Source: Friedmanniella sp. (GTDB lineage: Bacteria > Actinomycetota > Actinomycetes > Propionibacteriales > Propionibacteriaceae). From it: a stretch of 12,879 nt of DNA. Numbering within the stretch: the stretch's first letter is position 1; every line of letters starts with the position of its first letter. Shown here piece after piece: positions 5,902 through 11,477 of the stretch. The notes under the pieces are model-generated. The model worked only from the letters and a program-made list of their open reading frames with translations, was not told the origin of the DNA and did not search any database. The stretch spans positions 1 through 12,879 of the forward strand of contig JAOPXW010000090.1 of the NCBI GenBank assembly GCA_025964935.1, given 5' to 3'. A program made the position numbers and the translations under genes.

Positions 5902-7336
5902 GGCCGGCCCCGGGTCGGTCGGAGGTCGGGTCGTCGGTCGTGGTCAGCGTGTCCCCGGGCGTCGTCGAGTCCCCGGTGGTCGTGACGGTCGTCGGGTCCC
6001 CGGTGGTCGGGTCGGTCGCCGTCTCGCCCTCGGGCGGGGCGACGACGCGTGGGGTGTAGCGGACCCGGTCGACCCGGCTGCCGTCGAGGTGCTCGACCCG
6101 CAGCTGGCCCTGGTCGATCTCGACCTCGTCGCCCACCTCGGGGATCCGGTCCAGGCGGTCGGTGACGAAGCCGCCGACGGTCTCGTAGTCCTCGTCCTCG
6201 GGCACGACGATCCCGGCCCGCTCCAGCAGCTCGTCGGGGCGCAGGCTCGCGTCGAAGGTGACGGAGGCGCCGCGGCGGATCAGGCCGACCTGGGCCCGGT
6301 CGTGCTCGTCCTGCAGCTCGCCCACGAGCTCCTCGACCAGGTCCTCCAGGGTCACCATGCCGGCGGTGCCGCCGTACTCGTCGGTGACCACCGCGACCTG
6401 GAAGCCGTCGTGGCGGAGCAGCCCGAGCAGGGTGTCCACCCCCATCGACTCCGGCACCCGCAGCGCCGCGGCCTGGATGTCGGCGACGGTCCGCTGGTCC
6501 CGCTCCTCGGGGGTCAGGGCGAAGGCCTGCTTGATATGCACGATCCCCAGCACGTCATCGGCGTCCTCCCCGATGACCGGGAACCTGGAGAACCCGGTCC
6601 GCCGGGCCAGGGTGAGGACGGCCCCGGCGGGCTCGTCGGCCCCGATCCTGGCCATCCGTACGCGGGGGGTCATGACCTCGGCCACGGAGTGGTCGGCGAA
6701 CCGCAGGGTCCGGCCGAGCAGGGTCGCGTGGTCCTCGTCCAGCAGCCCCTCGGTGGCCGACCGGCGCACCAGCGAGCTCAGCTCCTCCGCGGACCGGGCC
6801 CCGGACAGCTCCTCTTTGGGCTCCACCCCCAGGGACCGGATGACGGCGTTGGCCGTGTTGTTGAACAGGGCGATCACCGGGCGGAACACCGTGGTGAAGA
6901 GCGTCTGGAAGGGCATCACGGCCATCGCGGTCCGGTGGGGTCGTGCCAGCGCCAGGTTCTTGGGCACCAGCTCACCCAGCACCATCGAGAACAGCGTGGC
7001 CAGCAGCAGCCCGACCACGGTCCCCACGACCGGGACGGCACCCTCGGGCACCCCGACCCCCTGCAGCGGAGTCTCCAGCAGAGCGGCCACGGCCGGCTCG
7101 AACGTGAACCCGGTCAGCAACGTGGTGACGGTGATCCCGAGCTGGGCGCCGGAGAGGTGGGTGGAGGTGATGGTCAGGGCCCTGATGGTGGGTCCGAAAC
7201 CCTGCTCGCCCCGCTCCCGGCGACTCTCCAGCTCGTGCCGGTCGAGGTTGACCAGAGCGAACTCGGCCGCCACGAACAGGCCAGTGCCCACGGTCAGGAG
7301 CAGGCCGACGCCCACCATCAGCCATTCGAACAGCAC
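5894..7336 (-). CDS. CNNM/CBS/CorC_HlyC membrane protein, full-length form
   Basis: A 480-residue member of the HlyC/CorC family, which is linked to divalent-cation transport. The CNNM membrane domain (1-180) has FVAAEFALV and GELVPKN (121-127). Paired CBS domains lie at about 218-275 and 285-340, including TDEYGGTAGMVTLEDL. The CorC_HlyC domain follows at about 352-430. A Thr/Asp/Pro-rich tail of about 45 residues is low-complexity and probably disordered. I chose GTG 7336 because a GGAG (7345-7348) stands 8 nt upstream and the protein then begins directly with the first helix (LFEWLMVGVGLLL), as in homologues. A GTG at 7390 adds 18 non-conserved residues and has AGGAGG touching it with no spacer. 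It is the first gene of the pair and overlaps the second by 8 bp. Confidence 0.9.
   Translation of the reverse strand: MLFEWLMVGVGLLLTVGTGLFVAAEFALVNLDRHELESRRERGEQGFGPTIRALTITSTHLSGAQLGITVTTLLTGFTFEPAVAALLETPLQGVGVPEGAVPVVGTVVGLLLATLFSMVLGELVPKNLALARPHRTAMAVMPFQTLFTTVFRPVIALFNNTANAVIRSLGVEPKEELSGARSAEELSSLVRRSATEGLLDEDHATLLGRTLRFADHSVAEVMTPRVRMARIGADEPAGAVLTLARRTGFSRFPVIGEDADDVLGIVHIKQAFALTPEERDQRTVADIQAAALRVPESMGVDTLLGLLRHDGFQVAVVTDEYGGTAGMVTLEDLVEELVGELQDEHDRAQVGLIRRGASVTFDASLRPDELLERAGIVVPEDEDYETVGGFVTDRLDRIPEVGDEVEIDQGQLRVEHLDGSRVDRVRYTPRVVAPPEGETATDPTTGDPTTVTTTGDSTTPGDTLTTTDDPTSDRPGAGRG
5969..6009. repeat. Direct repeat in the low-complexity tail of the CNNM gene
   Basis: The 14-mer GTCCCCGGTGGTCG occurs at 5969-5982 and 5996-6009, a period of 27 bp. 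It lies in the stretch encoding the Thr/Asp/Pro-rich tail, which probably grew by local duplication. Confidence 0.6.
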
Positions 7337-7388
7337 TGCACCGACTCCGATCTCGGGCCCCACGGGGCCAGGGGCGGCACGAAAGTGC

Positions 7389-7411
7389 ACCCTCCTGAGA
7401 GGGTCAATCTA
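7389..7411 (-). promoter_or_regulatory. Candidate -10 element and leader hairpin of the CNNM operon
   Basis: On the minus strand TAGATT (7411-7406) fits the actinobacterial -10 form TANNNT. It is followed by a perfect 6-bp stem, ACCCTC/GAGGGT (7389-7394 and 7399-7404), with a CTGA loop. Transcription starting near 7399 would give a leader of about 60 nt to the preferred GTG at 7336. No convincing -35 is seen. Confidence 0.35.
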
Positions 7412-7457
7412 CCGGCTCCGGCCCGGGCGTCGGCCCAGCGAGATCGCGGCCGGCGGC

Positions 7458-7601
7458 TCAGACCGGGTCGAACCCGGCGACGGAGTCCGTGGACGCGGCC
7501 CACCGACGCGCGGCGTCGGACTCCTCCTGGGTGCGGCGATAGGCCGCCCAGAACACTCCCCCGACGGCGGCACCGATGACAACCATCACACTCCACTTCA
7601 T
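7458..7601 (-). CDS. Small single-pass membrane protein, DLW-39-like
   Basis: A 47-residue frame from ATG (7599-7601) to TGA (7458-7460). It begins MKWSVMVVIGAAVGGVFWAA, a short N-terminal membrane helix. A charged stretch with YRRTQEESDAAR follows, then RRWAASTDSV near the end. This layout, a helix then a conserved W-A-x-x-T-D-S/P-V motif, matches small actinobacterial proteins of the DLW-39 type, whose function is unknown. The family name is my best recognition and is not certain. The coding pattern is convincing: third positions are nearly all G/C and the hydrophobic-to-charged layout is sensible. There is no good ribosome site. TAGGGT (7613-7608) lies exactly 7 nt before the ATG, which suggests leaderless transcription. 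It is not obviously part of a neighbouring operon. Confidence 0.7.
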   Translation of the reverse strand: MKWSVMVVIGAAVGGVFWAAYRRTQEESDAARRWAASTDSVAGFDPV

Positions 7602-7607
7602 GGAACC

Positions 7608-7613
7608 CACCCT
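7608..7613 (-). promoter_or_regulatory. -10 element for the DLW-39-like gene (leaderless)
   Basis: TAGGGT on the minus strand fits TANNNT. It lies 7 nt before the ATG at 7601, placing the transcription start at or next to the start codon. No clear -35 is seen. The rest of the 96-bp gap before the LLM stop is GC-rich with no other recognisable feature. Confidence 0.4.
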
Positions 7614-7697
7614 AGTCGCCCGCAGCCGAACCGGACCGTCGGCGAGGACGGCCCGGCCCGGGATCGGGGCACCTCCGGCTGAGGGCCCGGGGGCGGG

Positions 7698-8672
7698 TCA
7701 GGAGGCGGCGCGGCGCAGCTTGTCCAGCAGCGGGCCGGCAGCCTTCTCCAGGAACTCCGACTGGCCCTCGTCGCCGACCTGCACCAGGGCGATGTCGGTG
7801 AACCCGGCCTCCCAGAACGGCTTGACGCCCTCGACGATCGCGTCCAGGTCGGGTCCGCACGGGATCGACTCGGCCACATCCTCGGGACGGACGAACTGGC
7901 TCGCTCCCGTGAACCCGGCCGGGGTGGGCAGGTCGGCGTTCACAGCCCAGCCACCGGCGAACCAACGGAACTGGTCGTGAGCCCGCGCCACGGCCGTCTT
8001 CTCGTCCGGGTCCCAGCAGATCGGCACCTGGCCGATCTTGCGGGACGCCGTGTTGCCCTTGATCGCGTCCCATCCCTGGACCGCCTCGGCGTTCGGCTCG
8101 GTGGTGATCAGGTGGTCCCCGAGCGGGGCGAACCGCTCCACCGACCGGTCACCCGAGACGGCCAGCCCGATGGGGACGCCGTTCTCGGGCACGTCCCAGA
8201 TCCGGGCCGAGTCGACCCGGAAGTAGTCGCCCTCCCAGGTGGTCAGCTCCCCGGTGTGCAGCTCCCGGATGATCGTGACCGCCTCCTCGAGCATGTCCTG
8301 GCGCTGGGCGACCGGGGGCCACCCCGCGCCGGTGATGTGCTCGTTGAGGTTCTCCCCCGACCCGAGGCCGAGGATGAACCGGCCGTCCGACAGCAGCTGC
8401 AGCGTCGCCGCCTTCTGCGCCACCACCGCCGGGTGGTAACGGATGATCGGGCAGGTGACGTACGTGGCCAGCTCGACCCGGGAGGTGGCCTGGGCCACCG
8501 CGCCGAGCACGGTCCAGGCGTACGGGGCGTGCCCCTGGGCCATCAGCCACGGCGAGTAGTGGTCGCTGGAGACCTCGAAGTCGAAGCCGACCTCCTCGGC
8601 CTGCACCGCGTACGCGACGAGCTGCTTGGGCCCGCTCTGCTCGGTCATCAACGTGTAGCCGAACCTGGTCAT
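7698..8672 (-). CDS. F420-dependent LLM-class oxidoreductase, TIGR03557 (FGD-like) family
   Basis: A 324-residue luciferase-like TIM-barrel enzyme expected to move a hydride between a substrate and the deazaflavin cofactor F420. It resembles F420-dependent glucose-6-phosphate dehydrogenase along its length. SSDHYSPW (35-42) carries the Asp37, His38 and Trp42 that match the F420 and active-site residues Asp39, His40 and Trp44 of FGD1. GHAPYAW, RYHPAVVAQ (79-86) and GSGENLNEH (104-112, with the acid Glu107) follow. The C-terminal half diverges from true FGD, including the phosphate-binding region, so glucose-6-phosphate should not be assumed as substrate. ATG 8672 has a strong GGAGG 5 nt upstream. 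A DUF3072 gene lies 28 bp upstream on the same strand, so the two probably share a transcript. Confidence 0.92.
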   Translation of the reverse strand: MTRFGYTLMTEQSGPKQLVAYAVQAEEVGFDFEVSSDHYSPWLMAQGHAPYAWTVLGAVAQATSRVELATYVTCPIIRYHPAVVAQKAATLQLLSDGRFILGLGSGENLNEHITGAGWPPVAQRQDMLEEAVTIIRELHTGELTTWEGDYFRVDSARIWDVPENGVPIGLAVSGDRSVERFAPLGDHLITTEPNAEAVQGWDAIKGNTASRKIGQVPICWDPDEKTAVARAHDQFRWFAGGWAVNADLPTPAGFTGASQFVRPEDVAESIPCGPDLDAIVEGVKPFWEAGFTDIALVQVGDEGQSEFLEKAAGPLLDKLRRAAS

Positions 8673-8700
8673 GCTGTCCTCCCGAGCGCCGGTCGACCGC

Positions 8701-8988
8701 TCACTTGTCGAGTTGGGTCTTCAGGCGGTCGATGTGCTGGGAGGCCTCGGCCTTGGTCATGTCGGCGGACAGCTCCTCGCCGGCCTCCCGGGCCAGGGTG
8801 TCGAGGTAGCTCTTCTGGGACGCGGTGATGGGGTCGTCGCCACTCACCCAGTCGTTGGGGTCCTTCTCGAGGGCGTCGTCGCCCGGGGTGGAGGCCCCGA
8901 GGGTCTCCTCGTTCTTCTGGGGGGACGTCTGCACGTCCTGCACCTCTTCCTGGGCGGCCTGGCTCGTCTCGGACGTGAATTCGCTCAT
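8701..8988 (-). CDS. DUF3072 domain-containing small protein
   Basis: A 95-residue acidic, soluble protein with no signal peptide or membrane segment. The first 40 residues are Gln/Glu/Thr-rich and probably disordered. The conserved part has the DUF3072 pattern DPNDWVSGDDPITASQKSYL, then LAREAGEELSADMTKAEAS and a closing helix, IDRLKTQLDK. The T-K-A-E-A-S helix resembles the short DNA- or protein-binding helices seen in this family, whose function is unknown. I chose ATG 8986-8988. A GTG three codons upstream is in frame, but TACGGT (9001-8996) then overlaps it, and the ATG lies exactly 7 nt past that -10. It is upstream of, and probably cotranscribed with, the F420-dependent oxidoreductase. 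Confidence 0.88.
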   Translation of the reverse strand: MSEFTSETSQAAQEEVQDVQTSPQKNEETLGASTPGDDALEKDPNDWVSGDDPITASQKSYLDTLAREAGEELSADMTKAEASQHIDRLKTQLDK

Positions 8989-8995
8989 GGTGCAC

Positions 8996-9001
8996 ACCGT
9001 A
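8996..9001 (-). promoter_or_regulatory. -10 element giving a leaderless DUF3072 transcript
   Basis: TACGGT on the minus strand fits the TANNNT -10 form. It is followed by 7 nt (GTGCACC) and then the ATG at 8988. There is no Shine-Dalgarno sequence in those 7 nt, so the message would be leaderless or nearly so. No clear -35 is present. Confidence 0.45.
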
Positions 9002-9034
9002 GGCGGTCGCTCCGACAGTTCGGTTCCGACGGGG

Positions 9035-9301
9035 TCAGCGGGGGGCGGCCGGAGCCACCTGGGGCAGGCCGCCGGGCAGCGGGCCGGTCGGGGCCTGGCC
9101 GGACAGGGGCGGGGCGAGCAGCATGCTCAGGCCCAGGATCAACAGCAGGGTCACCGCCGCCAGCCACCCCGCGATCAGCACCACCCGCCGGGGCGGAGCG
9201 CTCGCGGGAAGGAGCGGGGTGAGGTCGAGGCGCAGGTGCCGCAGCCCCGGGCCGGGGAAGGTCTGGCCCCAGCCGATGGGGCCCCGGTGCAGGACGTGCA
9301 C
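9035..9301 (-). CDS. Small single-pass membrane protein of unknown function
   Basis: An 88-residue protein I do not recognise. It has a soluble N-terminal part with Trp/Gly/Pro (residues 1-35), one clear membrane helix (about 40-64, VVLIAGWLAAVTLLLILGLS), and a short Pro/Gly/Ala-rich tail that would lie outside if the Arg-rich side stays in. The start is a GTG (9299-9301), only 4 bp after the stop of the VOC gene, so it probably depends on translational coupling. The frame keeps a high-GC third-position pattern and a coherent hydrophobic segment, which argues for a real gene. Its placement suggests it works with, or is controlled like, the VOC protein and TetR regulator. No function can be assigned. 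Confidence 0.65.
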   Translation of the reverse strand: MHVLHRGPIGWGQTFPGPGLRHLRLDLTPLLPASAPPRRVVLIAGWLAAVTLLLILGLSMLLAPPLSGQAPTGPLPGGLPQVAPAAPR

Positions 9302-9305
9302 GTCG

Positions 9306-9779
9306 TCACCGCCCGTGCCCGGCGTCGACCAGGACCGGCGACGAGACGGGCCGAACCGTCCGGGTCGCGTCCTGGCGAGCCCCCGCGGTCTGGGTCACCG
9401 CGTAGAAGCAGACCTCGTGACCGTCCGGGTCGTGGAAGCCGACGAGCCGGCCGCGGGCGCCGCTCATCACCGGGGTGTGCTCGATCCCGAGCCGGTCCAG
9501 GTGCTCCGCGCAGCGTCCCAGGTCCTCGTCGGCGGGCAGGCCCATCATCATCGGGCCGAAGTCCCGGGTCGCCGCGGCGGCCACCGGGTGCTCGCGCAGG
9601 GCCAGGCTGACCGTGCCCAGCGGAGCGAACGCCATCCCCCGGACCACGCCGTCGGCGTCGGGCCACTCCAGGTCCTCGACCAGACCGAAGACGTCGGCGT
9701 ACCAGCGACGGCTGACCGACAGGTCGGCCACCGGGATCTTCACGGCCAGGATGGCCAGGTCGGGCAGGGGACGCGTCAT
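9306..9779 (-). CDS. VOC-family (glyoxalase/bleomycin-resistance fold) protein
   Basis: A 157-residue vicinal-oxygen-chelate protein. The first beta-alpha-beta unit opens LAVKIPVADLSVSRRWYADV with FGL; the second ends with GFHDPDGHEVCFY (114-126). Glu122 is the usual metal-ligand position of the family. Members include glyoxalase I, dioxygenases and antibiotic-binding proteins, and the sequence does not choose between them. The last 30 residues are probably disordered. I chose ATG 9779 because GGAGG lies 4 nt upstream; a start at 9815 would run into the promoter and operator. It is divergent from a TetR gene 80 bp away and is the likely target of that regulator. A small membrane protein gene follows after 4 bp. 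Confidence 0.9.
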   Translation of the reverse strand: MTRPLPDLAILAVKIPVADLSVSRRWYADVFGLVEDLEWPDADGVVRGMAFAPLGTVSLALREHPVAAAATRDFGPMMMGLPADEDLGRCAEHLDRLGIEHTPVMSGARGRLVGFHDPDGHEVCFYAVTQTAGARQDATRTVRPVSSPVLVDAGHGR

Positions 9780-9796
9780 CTCTCCTCCAATTGGGT

Positions 9797-9839
9797 ACTG
9801 TTGCGCTGTACTCACAACGTTCGGCTACAGCGCTACAGT
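9797..9839. promoter_or_regulatory. 14-bp inverted repeat between VOC and TetR genes, candidate TetR operator
   Basis: ACTGTTGCGCTGTA (9797-9810) and TACAGCGCTACAGT (9826-9839) are inverted copies matching at 13 of 14 positions, with a 15-bp spacer. The repeat fills most of the 80-bp divergent gap. It covers the predicted TetR promoter (CTCACA 9811-9816, 17 bp, TACAGT 9834-9839). On the other strand the predicted VOC -35 (TTGACA, 9845-9840) abuts it. TetR-family regulators typically repress themselves and a divergent neighbour from such sites, so both genes are the likely targets. Confidence 0.6.
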
Positions 9840-9859
9840 TGTCAATAGGAGGGAGGGAA

Positions 9860-10510
9860 ATGGTTCCGAATCCGAACCAGGAGCGTCGGGCCTACCACGC
9901 CCCGCGCCGTAACGCCGGGGCGCAGCAGACCCGGGAGCGGATCCGTACGGCGGCTGGTGAGCTGTTCCTGGCCGACGGTTACGCCGGCACGTCGATGCGG
10001 TCGGTGGCCCGGGCGGCCGGGGTGGCCGAGAAGACGGTCTACCTGCGGTTCCCCACCAAGACCGACCTGCTGAAGGAGGTCGTCGAGACCGCCATCGTGG
10101 GCGACGAACTGCCCATCCCCGCCGCCGACCGGGAGTGGTTCCGCGCCGTGCTGGCGGCACCCCCCGCCGACAAGATGGCGCTGCTGGCCGACGCCTCCGC
10201 CGACCTGCACGAGCGGACCGGGGCCTTCTTCTCGATGGCCCGCGGGGCGGCCGCGGTCGACCCGGAGGCGGCCCGGCTGTGGGAGGGCGGCAAGCGCGGA
10301 CACCTGGCCGACATGACGATCTTCGCCCGCAACCTCGTCGAAGCCGGCCTCGTCCGCCCCGAGGACGAGGACCAGGCTCGCAACACGCTGTACGTGCTGG
10401 TCGGCCCGGAGTCCTGGCACCTCGTCAGCGTCGAGCTGGGCCAGGACCCCGCGGCCTACCGGGCCTGGCTCACCGCGGCCCTGCAGGCCGCCTTCCCCTA
10501 CCGCGGCTGA
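9860..10510 (+). CDS. TetR-family transcriptional regulator
   Basis: A 216-residue regulator with the standard TetR N-terminal DNA-binding domain (about 22-72). Helix 1 is ERIRTAAGELFLADGY and the turn-recognition segment is MRSVARAAGVAEKTVYLRFPTKTDLL. The helical C-terminal ligand domain (80-216) is divergent, so the inducer cannot be predicted. I chose ATG 9860 because AGGAGGG (9848-9854) lies 5 nt upstream; a longer frame from 9791 would cross the operator. It is divergent from the VOC gene, with a near-perfect inverted repeat between. Its 3' end converges on the SDR gene, leaving 5 bp. Autorepression and control of the VOC/membrane-protein operon are the likely roles; control of the SDR gene is possible but unsupported. 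Confidence 0.93.
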   Translation: MVPNPNQERRAYHAPRRNAGAQQTRERIRTAAGELFLADGYAGTSMRSVARAAGVAEKTVYLRFPTKTDLLKEVVETAIVGDELPIPAADREWFRAVLAAPPADKMALLADASADLHERTGAFFSMARGAAAVDPEAARLWEGGKRGHLADMTIFARNLVEAGLVRPEDEDQARNTLYVLVGPESWHLVSVELGQDPAAYRAWLTAALQAAFPYRG

Positions 10511-10519
10511 GAGCCTCAG
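10507..10519. terminator. Small hairpin between convergent TetR and SDR stops
   Basis: CTGAG (10507-10511) and CTCAG (10515-10519) form a 5-bp stem with a 3-nt loop. The two opposite stop codons lie one in each arm. It is short and has no T-run, so termination here is only a weak possibility. Confidence 0.25.
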
Positions 10520-11334
10520 GCGCCGTGCGCCTCGACCGAGACCGGCTGCCACTCGTTCCAGGTCGCCAACCGCGACTCGTAGTCCTTGGTGGCGATCTCC
10601 AGCGGGGCCTTGCCGAAGAAGATCCGCAGCGGGGGCTGGTCGGCGTCGACGACCTTGAGGATCGCGGCGCGGGTGGCGGTCGGCTCGCCCCGGTTGTTGG
10701 CGGTCGCCCGCTTGCCCATGGCCTCCCGGACCTCCGCGTACGCCTCGATCGGCTCGCTGTGCTGGGCGGAGGGACCGGCCCAGTCGGTGGAGTAGCCGCC
10801 GGGCTCGACCAGAGTGACGTGGATGCCGAAGCCCTTGACCTCCTGGGAGAGCGCTTGCGAGAAGCCCTCCAGGGCCCACTTGGAGGCGTGGTAGGCGCCG
10901 ATGCCGGCGAACGCCGAGATGCCGCCGATGCTCGACACCTGGATGATGTGGCCCGAGCCCTGCTCGCGCAGGATGGGCAGGGCGGCCTGCGTCACCCAGA
11001 GGGCGCCGAACACGTTGGTCTCGAGCTGCCCGCGGATCTCGTCCTCGGTGACCTCCTCGATCATCCCGAAGTGGCCGTAGCCGGCGTTGTTGACGACCAC
11101 GTCGAGGCGACCGAAGTGCTGCGCGGCCTGCTGGACGGCGGCGAAGTCGGCGGCGCGGTCGGTGACGTCGAGCTGCAGCGGGAGGAACGCGTCGCCGTAG
11201 GTGGCCAACAGGTCGTCGAGGGTCTCGATCTTCCGGGCGGTGCCGGCCACCTTGTCGCCGCGCTCGAGGGCGGCCTCCGCCCACTCCCGGCCGAAGCCCT
11301 TGGAGGCGCCGGTGATGAACCAGGTCTTAGCCAT
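10516..11334 (-). CDS. Short-chain dehydrogenase/reductase (classical SDR)
   Basis: A 272-residue NAD(P)-dependent oxidoreductase of classical SDR length. The cofactor motif TGASKGFG is at 8-15, and the conserved Asp in LDVTD lies at about 56. NNAG is at 82-85, the catalytic serine in VSSIGG is Ser135, and the active-site pair in YHASK is Tyr148 and Lys152. PGG follows at 178-180. Lys12 and Arg34 near the first glycine turn favour NADP(H) over NAD(H), but this is inference. The C-terminal part with DWAGPS resembles a group of oxidoreductases annotated as SDR family without a known substrate. I chose ATG 11334 (GGAG 9 nt upstream); a start at 11415 would add 27 non-conserved residues and cover the palindrome at 11360-11381. 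It is divergent from the phosphotransferase gene. Confidence 0.93.
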   Translation of the reverse strand: MAKTWFITGASKGFGREWAEAALERGDKVAGTARKIETLDDLLATYGDAFLPLQLDVTDRAADFAAVQQAAQHFGRLDVVVNNAGYGHFGMIEEVTEDEIRGQLETNVFGALWVTQAALPILREQGSGHIIQVSSIGGISAFAGIGAYHASKWALEGFSQALSQEVKGFGIHVTLVEPGGYSTDWAGPSAQHSEPIEAYAEVREAMGKRATANNRGEPTATRAAILKVVDADQPPLRIFFGKAPLEIATKDYESRLATWNEWQPVSVEAHGA

Positions 11335-11359
11335 GCTCGTGTGCTCCTTGCGAGTCGTC

Positions 11360-11381
11360 GTTGTCCTTCCCGGAGGACAAC
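11360..11381. promoter_or_regulatory. GTTGTCCT-N6-AGGACAAC palindrome upstream of the SDR gene, candidate operator
   Basis: Perfect 8-bp arms (GTTGTCCT 11360-11367, AGGACAAC 11374-11381) enclose 6 bp. It lies 26 bp upstream of the SDR start and about 100 bp before the phosphotransferase start. This size and symmetry suit a TetR- or MarR-type dimer. No regulator gene adjoins it except the TetR at 9860, whose own candidate site looks different. An extended frame over it (from 11361) does not look coding. Confidence 0.5.
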
Positions 11382-11403
11382 CCGCCGACGGCCCGGATGC
11401 TTC

Positions 11404-11424
11404 CCGTCCGGCCACGACGGACGG
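11404..11424. repeat. Hairpin-forming inverted repeat in the SDR/phosphotransferase gap
   Basis: CCGTCCG (11404-11410) and CGGACGG (11418-11424) are perfect 7-bp arms with a 7-nt loop. In such GC-rich DNA this could be chance. It lies in the 5' region of both divergent genes. No T-run follows. Confidence 0.3.
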
Positions 11425-11477
11425 CTCACCCGTTGCGGGCCCTCGCGAGCGGAGCGCGGTTGTGCGAGGGTGCGGAG

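Noticed and set aside
4789..7579. Plus-strand open frames of 398 and 793 codons over the CNNM genes
   Set aside because: Both are antisense shadows of clear CNNM/CBS genes. The translations are low-complexity Gln/Asp/Gly/Arg or Ser/Arg runs.
9842..11284. Minus-strand frame of 480 codons spanning TetR and part of the SDR gene
   Set aside because: It overlaps two clearly coding genes in the wrong frames, and its product has no recognisable domain.
11361..11477. Extended N-terminus of the phosphotransferase
   Set aside because: It crosses the palindrome, adds Arg/Pro-rich non-conserved residues, and has no ribosome site. ATG 11478 has GAGGG at good spacing.
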